64,000 bases of DNA from Hydnum rufescens UP504 (Eukaryota > Basidiomycota > Agaricomycetes > Cantharellales > Hydnaceae): the NCBI GenBank assembly GCA_014904985.1, contig MU129008.1:1-64000 (forward strand). The letters are read 5' to 3'. The notes beneath the pieces are model-generated. The model saw only the letters and a list, made by a program, of their open reading frames with translations, was not told the DNA's origin and did not search any database. Position numbers and translations under genes: made by a program. Shown here piece after piece: positions 32,119 to 48,822 of the stretch; within the stretch, counting starts at the first letter, position 1, and the number at the start of each line of letters is the position of its first letter.

Positions 32119-35100
32119 ATGTCCGGGCCCACCGGAAGCTCATCGAGCCTCGTATTGTCTCCTGCCATGAGTTCAGGTAGTGCCAAAACCAGAATTTCTG
32201 GTGAATCAGGCCTGTCTAGACGACTAAGCTGGAGCCGGGGCTCCGTTGAACATGTACCCCCCATGACCGCAGGAAATTCATCAAATTCCGACACCATCTA
32301 TGCCCCTTCCCGGGAAGGCACCCCTGAATTCGACCACCCATTTGAGGAGCGACGCCCTCTCGAGTCGTACAACTTTGATCAACCCTCAGAATCTAGCGTT
32401 GCCCAGTTTCCAGATCAGGCTGATGGGATCGCGGATGATGAGCAGCACCTCACAAGCTCTGCACATCCTCCTTGGCGCGGTGAAGACGGATATGATGAAG
32501 AACAGAGTGTCAGCCACCCAGTGAGGGGCCGGCGAGAACGATACGTAGGCACATCGACGTCAGTAGGGGGAAACGCCCTGCGTGCAATATCTCGCAACTT
32601 TAGACGTGTCAGTGTCCGCGTCGTTGATCTCGCAAGTACAGGCGCGAAAGGCCAAGCCGTCAAGCTCGAAGAGACACCACTAACGCCAGTGGCTGCCCGA
32701 GTCCTTGAGGAACCTCTGCCGGATTTCTCAGGGACCCGTCTGCGCGGGACCACACTCGGCCTCTTCAGTCCACATAGTCGTGTGCGACACAGCATGTTTC
32801 ATGCCCTCTTATGGCAGTGAGTAGAACGTATCAGCGAGCGGACAAGGCCACAACTGACCGATTTCGCCAGATGGACAGAGCCGATAATACTGCTGCTTAT
32901 ATCCTTCCATGCTGTTGTCCTCATTCTCCAATCCAGACGTTCCGTTTACCAAGTACCCAGACCGAACAACATATTTCGGCACATGGGAGGACATTGCCCT
33001 ATTAATCTTGTTTACATTATATTCGTAAGTTTTCCTCCGCTTGTAGTCCTGAATGTCTGTATAACAATGTGATTTAGGAATAGAAAGTTTTGCTCGCATT
33101 ATAGTATCCGGCCTTCTCGTAGATCCGGATGTGAGATGGACATCTCTTCGCATATCATACCAAGATTTCCTTCCTCGAAAACGACCGCCAGTTCATCCGC
33201 ATGCGATCCCCGATCTGTCGGAGCCCAGCTTAAAGATGGATCCCTCTACCTCCTCGACGTTTCAACCACCATCAATGCGCGGGCACACATCTACATCATC
33301 GACTGCCTCTGGCTGGCGAGTCGCTAGTTCAGAACAAGGACCGTCGTATATTAGGGAGAATCCAGGATGCTGGAGGCACCATTTCAGCTAGCAATTGAGA
33401 AGCAACGGAATCTTGCTGAGCAGGGCCGGCCCTATCTACGCCATTCGTGGAATCGGATTGATTTCGTTTCCATCGTGTCATTTTGGATCACGTTCGTCTT
33501 GTCTGTGGCAGGGATAGAGGCAACACCCACCCGCCACATTTACATCTTCCGTGCGTTGAGCGTGCTTCGTATATCTCGTTTGCTAGGCATAACGAGTGGT
33601 ACTGCGGTATGTCGCGCTCGAATCCTGTCAGCTAGTGACTGACCGCCACGACCCCCCGTCATAAGACTATTATGCGATCGTTGAAAAAAGCTGCTCCACT
33701 ACTTGCTCGAGTTGCTACCTTCATCCTCTTTGCCATCGTTCTATTTTCGTGAGTATGCGTGGACTTCCCTGACTTCCTCATCTCTCTGAGAGTGTGCATA
33801 CAGAGTCGTTGGTGTCCAGGCTTTTCAGAGCAGTTACCGGCGTAGCTGTCAATTGAGTATGTCTCGATTTTCTAAAATTTTGTCAACCGCATTGAACTCC
33901 TCTTTGCCTCAGACGTTGATAATCAGAATGTCACTTGGGGACAATCTTGTGGTGGTTTCATAGATCCAGTGTCTCTTAACGTATCGGGGTACGTCGATGT
34001 CGCAGGCAATGCTACAGCGTATGTCAAGGGCTATATCTGTCCCCTCGGCTCGCAATGTGTTGTAAGCCTGTATGGTTGTCTCCTTCGAGGTCTGGTGACG
34101 ATATGTCCTTTTCTAGGACACCGGATCGAGCCCCAACAGTAACATCGAAAGCTTTGATAATCTCGTCTATGCATCCTTGCAGATCTTGATCATCACGGGG
34201 GCCAACAACTGGTCCTCCGTGATGTATGCCATGATGGACGCCGAGTTTTTTTGGTCAAGTCTATTCTTTATCTCCGGTGTCCTTATCCTCAACTTTTGGT
34301 TGCTCAACCTATTCGTTGCGGTCATTACAAGCACTTTCTCTGCTATTCGTGAGGAAACCAAGAAGAGTGCGTTTGGCGCTACAACGTGAATTGCATTTAT
34401 TGGTTTCTGAGGTCTCTTCAAGCTACTTACTGGACCTTGTGATACCTCAACAGTGCGGGGCCTGCCTTCGACGACCAAGATGAAGGGTGGTCCGGAGTGG
34501 ATGGGAAGGCCCCCCGGTCGATCGGCATCACTCTCAAGTGGTATAACTATACAAGCTTCTTCTGGGTCTTTCTAGCTTTGGTCAGTCTCGGTTTCCAGGC
34601 TTCTCGCACCTCCACGTCGTCGCCGAAACACATCGACCTATTGAGTGTGTTATATACTTTCTCAAGCTATTTTTCAACTTGTGGACTGATTCTCGGATTC
34701 AAGACAAAGCCGAGTTATACGTTACTTTCGCTTTTGATTTCGAGATTGTGTGGCGTATCCTTGCTCATCTTCCCGACTGGCGCATGTTCTTCAGAAACAG
34801 CCGCAATCTGCTCGACTTATTTCTTGTCATAGCGACCACCATCATTCAGATTCCGGCTATCAGCCACACGTCCATCTATCCCTGGCTGACAGTCTTTCAA
34901 TTGTTTCGATTTTATCGCGTCATATTAGCAGTACCTCGCATGCGGCTGTTACTGGTACGAACCCGTACACACTTCTCCACATTTTCTCCCCTCGAGTTGA
35001 CCATTCATATTTGTTAGTTCCAAGTCTTCGGGAATATGTATGGCCTGGTCAACATGACGCTTTTCTTGCTCTTGACCAACGTGATCGCGGGTCTCATCGC

Positions 35101-38100
35101 CGTACAACTTTTCCGTGGTGACTTTACTCCCAGCGCTGCCGCCAGTACGGAGTTCACCTTCAACCAGGTCTTCAATGCATTCTTGGCCATGTATCAAGTG
35201 CGTGTCGGTCCACGTCCCTGGAGCTCATGCCCTTCGTAGTAGTAGCTCTCCGGGTTTACGATACTCATTTTCATAGCTTTTTACCTCTGAGAACTGGACG
35301 AGTGTTCTGTATCCTGTTGCGATGGCCGAAGTCCAGTACCAGCAGGCGGTTATTGGTATTATTTTCTTGTCTGCTTGGTTCGTGTTCGCTAACTGTGAGT
35401 CGATTTTTTGATTCCTGGGTTCCTCAGCATGGACGGTCCTGATCACTCGAACCATTAGTCATTATGCTGCAGATGTTCATCGCCGTCATCAACGAGGTTA
35501 GTTGTGATATTTGATGTGTATCGAGACATCCTCATTGTGCTGTCAGAATTTCGAAGTGGCTGAGGAGCGGAAGCGGGCGCAGCAAGTACATGAATATGCG
35601 CGTCGCGCGACGCCCTCATCCACGCGTGTCAACTGGCTTGATAGGTGGAATCCCTACCGATTTTTACGAGGAAACCCGAAAGCCATAGCCGTCGATGCTC
35701 TCCCTGCGAACCTTGTCCTTCCGATGCAGAAGTCCATCATACACGATCATCGCGATCCGAGGCGGTCATGGCGTGTCCCCGTAAATGCGTTCGCATAAAT
35801 CAGAATCAAGCACATGCCTAATATTGGATTGCTTGTCTACGTAGAATCCGAGCGTGGGACGCTTCTTTGAATCCGGTGGTCCCCGCCGTCAGGGCATAGC
35901 TGGAACCCTGGAACGCCTGTTCGATCTTAACCCACGGCAAGAAACGATCCCGCTTTCGAATTTGAAGAATGGACGACGTACTTCTTCCATGCCCCAGGAT
36001 ACGATGGCCATGGATGAAACCGAGCGCCACCTGTACGTGACGTCTCGTCCATTTAGGGGCTTAAGCGCCAGAAGTTTGACGTACACTGCAGCGATATATT
36101 AGCTCCTGTGAATACAGATTATACGATTGAGGAGACACAGGACGCTGCTGCAGAGGCACAGGCTCGAAGATCCGAATTCATTGCGATGCACCCAACGTAC
36201 GATAAGACCCTGTGGATATTTTCCCAAAAGAACCCCGTGAGGAGGTTTTTTCAGAAGATGGTGACGCCTTCCAATGGGGAGCGGATATTTGGCGCCCCCC
36301 CGACGTTTCTGGCCCAGGCGGCATTTCAGTCATTTATTCTCTTCGCGGTGATAGGCGGGATTATCGTTGCCGCGGTTGCCAGCCCCGTGTATCGCTACCA
36401 ACACCGACTTAATAATCCCGGAGGGCGGTTCCAATGGTATGACATATCTGAGGCCGCGTTCGGCTTCACTCTTTTCGTCGAATTCATCATCAAAGTCATC
36501 GCCGACGGGTTCATCTTCACTCCCAACGCCTATGTTTATAGCATCTGGAACCTTGTGGATTTCGTGATCCTTTGGGCCCTACTCGGCAATGTTATCCCCA
36601 CTCTCATATACCGTGGTAATATTAACAGACTAGGTCGAGTTTTGAAAGCATTCCGCGTCCTGCGACTGATCACCATGTTTGGCTTCATGCGGAACACGTT
36701 CTATTCTATTATTTTTGCTGGCGCTGCTCGGATCCTCGATGCTGCGGTACTTGCCATTCTCTACATGATCCCATACGCAGTGTGGGGTTTGAATGTTTTC
36801 AACGGCCTTATGTTCAGTTGCAATGATCCCAAGAGCACTGGGAAGGCGGACTGCATCAACGAATATATCTCGACACCCGTCGATACAGCCAATAACAATC
36901 TCGGTTTCCTCGCCCCGCGCGCGTGGGACAATCCAAAGACATCAACTCGGTGGTCTTTCGATACTTTTCCAGCATCACTTTTGATCCTTTTCGAAATCGT
37001 GTCGGAAGAAGGATGGATTGATGTCCTACTAGCCTCCATGAAAATAACTTCGCTGGACAAGCAGCCATTACAAGATGCCTCTCAGGCAAACGGAATATTC
37101 TTCGTAGTCTACAATCTCTTGGGCGGAGTTGTCATCCTCACCCTTTTCGTCAGGTATGTCTAGTATTCTCTTTTCCCCAATGATAGGCTAGTCCGCCAGG
37201 CTCACATTATGGTTTTCAGTATTATCATCGCGAATTTCAGCTCAAGATCAGGAATGGCACTCCTCACTACTGAACAACGCCAGTGGATTGATCTACAGAA
37301 GTTGTTGTACCGCCAACGTCCATCGCGACGCCCAAAGTCGCGACCCACTTCACGGTGGATTTCCTGGTGCTTTGATAGAGCCGTGAATAAACACGGATGG
37401 TGGTCCAGGGGAATGACCGTGATTTTATGCTTACACATCATCAATATGACGTGAGTACGTCTATTGTGCCGGGAGCCTTATCCTAACATCATCCCAAAGC
37501 TGGCAGACGTTTATCACGGGAATGGGGACCGCTCGACGTGAGTTTCCTCCTGACAACAGTGAACATGAATTCCAACAGCCCGATAAATTAGAATGGATAT
37601 TTCTTTTGCTCGCTTTCGTATACTTGGTTGACATTATCGTCCGTGCGGTGGGATTAGGAAAAAGTTTCTTGGGAAATGGATGGAATTTGTTCGACGTTTT
37701 TGTCGTTACCGGCATTCTTGCTACTACGGTGCCGACGATCGTGGGCTATCAAAATTTCGTCCTCCAGCAGCTTCAAAAGCTTTTCTTGGTTAGCATGGCG
37801 TTCAAGCTCGTCCAGAAATTCGACAGTTTGAATCAACTGTTCAAAACTGCCATGTAAACCTCGATCTCACCTTGCTGGATATTCCAGAATCTGACAGTCG
37901 CTTACAGTTCAAGCTTGCCTGCTATCCTCAAGCTATTCTTGGTTTGGATGGTCATGTTCATCTTCTTCGGCGTAGCGTACATCGAAGTATTTGGACTCAC
38001 CCGCTGGAATCGCTTCGAGACACATCTTCAGAACTATCGCAACTTTGAAAATGCTTTGCTCATGCTGGCGTTCACGAGTACAGGGTACGAACGTCTTTTC

Positions 38101-39767
38101 TTCGATATTCGTGCTTCCGCTGATTTTCGGAATGCAGAGAGGGATGGAATCAATACATGCACGATTAGTGGGTGCATGTTGAATCCGAATGCAGACTGGA
38201 AGCTTAAGCATGGCTATAGCGCGGTCCAATACCCTTCTTGCACCAATCCAACGAAAGATGTGCCTTACTCCGACTGTGGTAGCGTCGAGTGGGCATATAC
38301 ATTGTTTATAATGTGGAATGTTTTGAGCATGGTGCGTGTGTTATGTGTCAATTCCAGGGATGGACACTTTTGAATTCTTGCGAGCTCAGTATATCTTCCT
38401 AAACATGTTTACTGGTAAGACCTTGTCGATGTCATCCATTCTGTGTACATTTAACATTTGACAGGTGTGGTCGTCGAGAATTTCTCATATGTAATGCGAC
38501 ACTCTGGGCCGAGTTCAGTGACTCGGGAGGAAATGCGTGCATTCAAGAAAGTGTGGGCAGAATTCGATCCGACTCGCAAAGGCTACATACAACGTGGACA
38601 ATTTGTTTCATTCTTTTCGGTGCGTCTGTCTAGCTTTCGATGCCAAAATGCCGCAGCAAACATGTAAAGCCTTTAACAGAAACTATCGGGTGTCTTCGAA
38701 GTCCGCATTTATCCTGTTGAAGCCACGTTCCGTAACATTCTACAGCGCACGAAGACTCCTGACTCCCCTACCGCAACGCAACATCCAAGAAGTCTAATTT
38801 TCGAGGGCGTCAACATAACTAAACTTAACAGGGTCTTAGATACCATCAATTATCCTCAAATTCGAAGGCGCAGGCAAATTTTCACTCGATTATACCATGA
38901 GGCATTAGTGGTAGAAGAGGCTGGAAAAGGCATCTCGTTCACCAATATGCTCCTACTCTTGGCGCATTACAAACTCATTGACGCTGAGAAGGCACTGAAG
39001 TGAATGATTCTCTCCCATGTATAATGTATTGCTTGACAATTGCTTTCCAGGGTTGACGAAATGCTACGTCGCCAAACCACAACCGAATATGTTACCGACC
39101 GAGTGAATCTAGACCGAGTCCGCTCACTGCTCAAAATGATCTATCTCCGTCGAAGGTATCTTTCCTGGAAAGACCAGCAAGCTCAACGAAAGAGAGCCGA
39201 GACCACAGGTAGGCTCCAACTTTGATTCAGGTTGAAAGATGTTCAGAATCACGTTTCCCCCAGCTATCCCTGAAATTTACGTTGACGCCGGTCCCTCCAC
39301 GCCGATCCCTACGGTGATTCCGAGCACCCCAAGGACGAGGGATATCACGCTTGCCGGGAGGAATTCCCTGTACATAACTGACACACCGGTTCACTCTCGC
39401 CAGGGTCAGGCGTGGAATGCTGGGGATTCTGCACCATCTTCGCCAACTAAGCCGTCAAGACGAACAAGTGATCTGGATGCATTGAATGTAGACCTTGGCT
39501 CTCACTCTGAAAGCAGGTTAGTTCGCCGGTCTTGCATCGTCCCAGAGAATACTATTCTGACATTCTTGGCGCCCATGCAGCAGCCGAGCAGCCTCTCCAA
39601 TTCCCATTCGCGATTTCCGAGAATCAAGAGTAAGCCCTGAAGATGCGCATCAGCTCTTGCAAACCTTAAATTCTTCCATTTGGCGTGGTGCGCGACATCT
39701 CTCAATTTCTCCGAAGCGTCACGTTGACCCTCCCCCCCTGCATAAAAGAAATGATGGACGCTCCTGA
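32119..39767 (+). CDS. CCH1: CCH1 voltage-gated high-affinity calcium channel, alpha subunit
   Basis: Plasma-membrane Ca2+ channel subunit that works with Mid1. The start is 32119 ([18 protein letters not shown]), a long Ser-rich cytosolic N-tail. Four six-helix repeats follow, with voltage-sensor stretches such as [16 protein letters not shown] (I), [20 protein letters not shown] (II) and [19 protein letters not shown] (III). The pore residue before the conserved Trp reads Asn in repeat I (ITGANNWSS), Glu in II ([10 protein letters not shown]), III ([10 protein letters not shown]) and IV ([12 protein letters not shown], joined across an intron at about 38092). After repeat IV come a [12 protein letters not shown] segment, an EF-hand-like region ([20 protein letters not shown]), a [20 protein letters not shown] motif and a Ser/Pro-rich tail; the last splice leads to a stop at 39765-39767. 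One frame change at CC 33362-33363 is probably an indel. Confidence 0.93.
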
Positions 39768-39978
39768 TGATGATTAACAAAAAACGTCTGACAGTCGATC
39801 GAGTTTTATCAAGGGGGATCGTTGTATCTGTATCTTAATCTTATTCCAATGCCGTATTTAGACTGTAGCACAAATCCTATGCCATAGCTTAGCAACACCT
39901 GATCCAGTGGAGATCCAAGCGTATAAGAGTGAATTAAATCGACTCAAGTAGAGACTATATACAAAGCGAAGGTTGAGT

Positions 39979-42900
39979 TCAGCGCGGAGGAGCCTCCCCG
40001 GGCCCTGTGCGCCGGACCTTAAACTTCGGAGTGGCGGTCTGGAAACCGTCGGCATCCTTCTCGACTACTCGTGGGGGTGGCGTACCCTGTCGCGAAATAT
40101 CCTGTCGTGGACGAGCTTGGCCGAATGGTGATGGTTTGCTAGCGGGAAGGGGAGGTGTTACATCCCCTGCGGCAGCGGTTCGAGCGACAGGATTGGCACC
40201 CGACGCTGCTCTCAATGCAGGCGGCCGATATGCACCGCCCAAAGTGGGAGTTGGGCGTCCTGATGATGGTGGTATGGACGACGTAGGAGTAGATGTGCCG
40301 GAATTAGCTCCCGATCGACGCCAAGTGGAAGCAGCGACGTCGCCATTGGAAGGACGTGCTGCTTGACGTTCGAGGCGATGCCTTTCGGCTTCTTCTTCTT
40401 TTTGTAGTTTGAGGCGGGCCTCCTCGGCAGTCTTGCGGCGTTCGGCCTCCCGCAGCTTACGAGCCTCGAGAGCCTGCTCTTCCGCCGCCCGTTTGGCGGC
40501 TTCCTCTTTGGCTGCTGCCGCTTCTGCCTCCGCGCGAGAGGATTCTTCCTCTTCTTTTCGTGCTACAATCGGATCTGCTTGTGAGTAATTCAACAATAAC
40601 ACCAGTAAGAACAAGACTGTACCAATGTCGCGTTGGCGGAGCTCCTCTTCGTAAGATCTCAGTCTCGCCTCGATGATCTCGCGAGATTTTTGTTGGGCAG
40701 CTCGTTCCGCAAAGACCTTCTTTCTGCGAACCTCCTTTTCGGCATCGATGAGTTTCTGCGCTTCCGCACGCCTACGCTCGTAGTCCTCCTGGCGCCTGTC
40801 CGTAATCTCCTTGCACCGCGCCTGATAATCTGCCATTATACGTGAGAGACGTGCTTTCGCTTCAAGATCCTCGCGATGTTTTTGTTGAGCAGCAGCACGT
40901 CTCATCGCGACAGTCATTTCATGTGTAACATGGTCTTCCTGTTGCTGGCGCTCGTAATCTTGTTCTAGCAAGGGTCGTTCTTCTTTACGGAAGGCGCGTT
41001 CAAGGTGGTCAATGCGTTTATGCAGGATGCGAAGGCGCTCGCTGAAATCGCGCTTCTCCTTGTCGAGCTGCTCAACTTGGAGGGCCACCAGTTTCGTGGT
41101 ATCGTATTTCTCAATGTCCTAGGAAAAATAGGATACAGGAAATTGATTAGTGACACAATACGAAACCAGCTGAGCAATCATCACACGTACCTCCGCATCA
41201 ACTTTTAAGCCACCCTTGGCAATCAGAGTTTTGGCAAGTGTTTTAGCTTCTTCCTTTCTAGCAGCCTCCAGTTCACGTTTGAGGCGCTCCTGCGCCCGGC
41301 GTCTATCACCCTCTAAAGCACGCCTGTTCTCCTCCTCCTTATCCTTCCGAGCTTGCTCCGCTTTTCGACTCTGTTCCTCTTTCTCTTTTCGCACACTCAA
41401 CTCACTAAGGAGTTCGGCGCGACGTGTGGTGAGAGTACGACGTATGGCGAGCCTCTTCCGCTCTTCTTCTGCAGCCTTGAACAACGTGGCATATTCTTCG
41501 GCAGCTGAGGGGGTTGCTGGAGGGGGATAAAGTTGCAAAAGAGAATTGGAAAGTGTAGTAGCAAGCCGGGAGAATCGTGTGCGGATAAGATCTGCAGGGG
41601 ATGATTGAAGAGTGACCGCCACAGGGCACTGCTCCTGTCGACGAGGTGGACGCAACGGGTGATGATCCGCCGAAGACATCCGAGGCAAAAGTAACGCTCC
41701 CTTCCGCATGGTCAATGCGGATAGATAGTTCGCCTCTGCGAGCACAGCCCATCATATACGCTTCGAGCTTATTGCTGTCCCAGATTTCTGGCTCCACGGA
41801 TACGCCGTCCGCCCTCGGATTGATATCGTATGGTTCGTTGAGAGGTGCTATCAGTTCTGTGATGTAGGTCAAGCGGACACTGGAGTAGACTTGGCTGAGT
41901 TGACCAAGTAGTCGTGAGAGGAGCACTTTGTTAAGCGGTGAGAGATAGGGGGCATAGGTGGAATCCGCTGCCAAAGATCGGAATATGGGTGCAATGGTGG
42001 CACATATCGTGAGGGGATGTAGATCAACCTCTAGAATCTGATGCAGTAAACGGATCTCGGGACTCGATACATTCAGGGCATTGCGTAACAACTGTGAAAC
42101 GGACGTCAGTGATGACCAGGACAATATGATACAATCTTCTGCTCACCGCGTCCCGTAACAGACTTGTGCGAGTAGGTGGCTTGGAAAGACCAAGAAGTGC
42201 AGTGAGCCTAGCGGACTTGCCTTTCACCTCTTCCTCTTCGCCATCAGCTAATGACACCGGAATTGCGAGGGCACTAATAAGGACTAGTCCCCCAAGTTGC
42301 GCCAGTTCTTCTTCTGACTTGCCCCCTACAGCGCGAACGACAGAATAATACCGAGACCAAGCTGCTGCATGATATAATGCATTCCCACTAGTCAAGAATA
42401 TTCTAGTGAGTTTCTCGTAATAGTTGGCCATCATTGCGGGACGTGGCGCTTTCTTGGCGAGAGTAAGAAGATTGTGCACATCTTCGACGGAACGGAAGGC
42501 TTCTTGCCACAACTCCAGCTCGACGGAAGCGTTAAGTTGAGCAAAACGAGTGTCAAGATGTCGTTGTAAGGTATCTGGATCAGAGAGATTGATCGAGTGC
42601 GTCTGGTGGGAGTATTTGGCAACATTTGCGAGGTGAAGCCGGAGTGTTTCACATAACCGACGAAACTCGACCTTTCGAGAATGTTTCAAGCAGAACTTGA
42701 AGGCTTGAAGGGCGATTTGCTACACGCCAATTTCTAATATGAGCGCCGCACTGAAAAAACAGTACGACGAATTTTCGTACCTGATATACAGCCTCTAAGC
42801 GCGCATTGTTCTTCAGGGTCTCCAGAGCAGTTCGATAACTCTCCCAAGAGAATTTGAGCCAGGGGGTGACAAGAGCTCGATCCGTGCGATCCTTATTCTG

Positions 42901-43308
42901 GTCACCACTGACTGCGCCAAGAAGCACATCTTCCGGGGTTTCGCTAGCTTCGAGATCATCAACATCCACGGCGATCACCCTTTCGGCCTGTTCTTGTGCC
43001 TCTTGCACCTTGGCGTCGGAGAGTGCAATGAACTTTTTAATGACAACCTCGATGGAGGTAACGGAGGAGTTCTGGGCAATGTTTTTGTACTGCATCAGGC
43101 CTTCCTTGGCAGTCCGACCTCGGCGCATATCCACACAGAGCTCAACGAAGCGAAGCATGATAGGTTCGAGAGACGTAAGCGGCGTGGAGCGAAATCGTTT
43201 TGAGGAAAACATTTCGGTGAGGGATTGGAGAGCAGCATTGCTCTGCCCAACTTGAACTAGGCCCTCCGCCTGTTTAAGGACAGTCTCAGGCTTGGTGAAT
43301 GGAGCCAT
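39979..43308 (-). CDS. TIF32: Translation initiation factor eIF3 subunit a
   Basis: Largest scaffold subunit of eIF3, which binds the 40S ribosome. The start at 43308 reads [20 protein letters not shown]. Conserved helical-repeat pieces follow ([76 protein letters not shown]), then the PCI region ([40 protein letters not shown]). A long charged helical domain follows ([40 protein letters not shown]), then an Ala/Pro tail ending [10 protein letters not shown] at 39979. Between FASD and [10 protein letters not shown] a 45-nt GT-AG intron (about 41633-41677) fits better than a frameshift. Other introns lie near 42720-42780, 42092-42148, 41118-41190 and 40574-40625. It is convergent with CCH1. 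Confidence 0.93.
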
Positions 43309-44070
43309 GGTTATGGATTTGTCGTTTGTTGTGCCTCCCGCCGCGCGAGATTCTTGCCCGTGTATATGAGGTGACGAATATCTTTACTTATCCGCGGGGC
43401 CACGTCAGGTCCCGCGTGCCGGTGTAACATGCAATATGGCCACTTACTATCTCGAGCTAATAGTTGAGCAACTATAAGACGAATAGTCTTCGCCTTGAGC
43501 CACGAATTTTTTGGATCCGTCCTCGGCGGCTGCCGGTGACATCTGTATATACCCGACCGCAAATAGGCGCAGGATGGAATGTGGTACCCTCTGCGCAGAT
43601 ATTGTTGCAGGAATATGTGTCGATTTCTCATCGTACAGTACGTGAGCTCTCTGGATTCCATGCTATCACTCAAATGGGAAAGAATAGGAAGGAGCTGGGC
43701 GCAGGACTGTAGTGAGCGCACTTGTTGCTGCTCTAGAATATACAATGAGCAGGATGGTGATGGGGAGATGAAGGGCGTCCAGTACTAGACCCCAATCTGG
43801 TATCCTCGCAGCCAAGCGCGCGAGGGGCCTTAACATACGGCACCATCCCTCCATCCAAACCACGCACATGATTGTGGACGTGAGCGCGCGCAGATGTATT
43901 TACTGCTACTAGCAGGCGCCATTGCCTCAACAGCACTAGTTCGTCTTCATAGCCCTGACACTCGAATATCAACCCACCACCCTTTTGCGAGACATATCAT
44001 CCGACTACTGTTCTTGCCGAAAATAAATAGGTAAGGATAAGCGTGGGTGACTGGGTGTCATCTAATGCCT
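43309..44070. other. Intergenic, no gene recognised
   Basis: About 760 bp between the eIF3a start and the MEF1 stop. A minus-strand frame covers part of it but shows no family features, and the strand and position fit a 5' leader or promoter for eIF3a. Confidence 0.4.
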
Positions 44071-47142
<3,072 letters not shown>

Positions 47143-47319
47143 ATTGGCCACGATGGCGTCCACAACCCAAATTGGGGTGGATATATGCTAGCCCCGTGAG
47201 AGTAGCTAAAGCAGCCCCAGACACACAAGAATAGGGCGCTTATCGTGGTATAGAATAAGAACCTGCCTAGGTATAGAAAAGTTATGGTGCGGACAACCGG
47301 AATTTGCCGTGGTCGCGCC

Positions 47320-47909
47320 ATGTCTGTGAACGTCCAAGATCTCGATCTACCACAACTTACCGAGGTAAAAAGGCAGCTGGACGAGGTTACAACTTGCTCT
47401 GCCTGATCCAAACGATGGTAGACTAATTAGATGCATTTTTTTTGTTCAGGAACTGGGTCATTTGACGAATTCGTTTGCGCAACTTAAGCAAGCACAGGCC
47501 AAGTTCAAGGCATGTGTAGAGAATGTAGCAGAAATCAACCCTTCCAATACCGGTATGTCCTCTCGACACTCAGACTGAATATTTCTGAAGTTCTGTTACA
47601 TCTAGGTAAAGTTATTCTTGTACCGTTGACCAACTCGCTCTACGTTCCTGGTCGACTATCAAACCCCGATACCGTGATAGTTGATGTCGGCACGGGATAT
47701 TACGTGAAAAAGGTGAGCCCTCGTGGGGTAACCATTAATTCGTTATCACCTTATGATGTGCATAGGAGCGGGCAGCCGCAGTCAAACACTATCAAGCCAA
47801 GATGGATTTTGTACGGTCAAACCTCGAGACCTTACAGGAGACGATACAGAAGAAGCAGGAAAATCTCAGCTTCTTGATCCAAGTAATGCAGGCCAAAATG
47901 CAACAATAG
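47320..47909 (+). CDS. GIM5: Prefoldin subunit 5
   Basis: Alpha-type subunit of the hexameric prefoldin chaperone that hands actin and tubulin to the CCT chaperonin. The start is 47320 ([20 protein letters not shown]). Three introns join in phase: [77 protein letters not shown]. The protein ends [12 protein letters not shown] at 47907-47909. N- and C-terminal coiled coils flank the two beta-hairpins, as in the alpha-class family, and the length (about 150 residues) fits. It shares a 177-bp spacer with MEF1. Confidence 0.93.
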
Positions 47910-48326
47910 TGTGTCCTTCAGAGCAATCGTCGCCTCGGTTCATTTAATATATCTGGAGCCTCACGATATCGGGCCCCCCAACCATTATGAAGATTCTCTC
48001 GGCTCGAGATGAGAATATAGTGGATATTGAGCCACCAAAACGTTTCCACACAGCTCAAGATGTGGACTTGTACAATCCTTAAGACTTTTGAAAGTAATTC
48101 ACTTCCTGGACGATCGATGGACGTGCTTAAAACCCATCGCTGCGTGCGGTTTGGGAGGTGGCCAGTCATTCTTGTGCCCGCCAGAACTAAGTCGATCGTG
48201 CCGCTACGACATTAAAAATGAAGGAAAGTAGGGACATTCGAGAGCGACTCAAGGTGGAAGGCTTCTACAAAGCACTGAACCGATTTCTTGCATTGGATAT
48301 ATATGAGTCACATAAATCTGGCGCTA
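47910..48326. other. Intergenic between convergent genes
   Basis: About 420 bp between the stops of GIM5 and the rhamnose mutarotase gene. No coding features are seen, and it should contain both 3' ends. Confidence 0.4.
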
Positions 48327-48822
48327 CTACTGCTCGAACCTGAAGACCTCCTCGCAGTTAAGCCACCATTCCCCGTCCCCGCTGCCCTTCGCACCCTCTA
48401 TCAGACTAACCTGCATGCGATCTGTGATCTTCCACCATTGGCGGGTTACCTCGTCCTCTGCCACCCGCTTCATATCTGATTCGAAGTCGTGGCCGATGTA
48501 TTTGAACGTCGCAATCAGAAGCCCTCCTAAGAGCAGTCTCCGATGCCCCTTGAGGCGCAGTCAGGTTCGAAGGAATGTGGGAAGAAGCATAAGGCGGTGA
48601 AGGCAAGAGATAGATTGAATAATCGACTATGTGCGAACGGCGCAAAGTCTCTAGGACAGCTGGCCAGACGTCTTTGTGAATCTGAAGGCGGAACCGATAA
48701 ACTGTCGTAAGATCCCTACCGAGCTCTGTAGACGCAACACTCACTCTCTTATACTCCTCAATATACTCGGCTTTGAGCTGGATAACTTGACAGATGCGTT
48801 GCCCCGAATAAGAGTCAACCAT
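48327..48822 (-). CDS. L-rhamnose mutarotase (RhaM/DUF718 family)
   Basis: Interconverts the alpha and beta anomers of L-rhamnose, probably in rhamnose use or wall-polymer turnover. The start at 48822 reads MVDSYSGQRICQVIQLKAEY. An intron after EEYKR (GTGAGT...TTCAG) joins to IHKDVWPAVLETLRRSHIVD, which holds the active-site His/Trp region of the family. Then come DYSIYLL and, in another frame, LLIATFKYIGHDFESDMKRV, RQWWKITDRMQ and a C-terminus GEWWLNCEEVFRFEQ with the stop at 48327-48329. Between about 48525 and 48605 the frame shifts by one with no usable GT donor. This stretch is either an unusual insertion plus an indel or an error. The small size matches the family. Confidence 0.8.

Noticed and set aside
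41633..41677. Apparent frameshift in eIF3a
   Set aside because: A 45-nt segment with GT and CAG ends removes the problem and joins two conserved segments exactly, so a short intron is the simpler reading.
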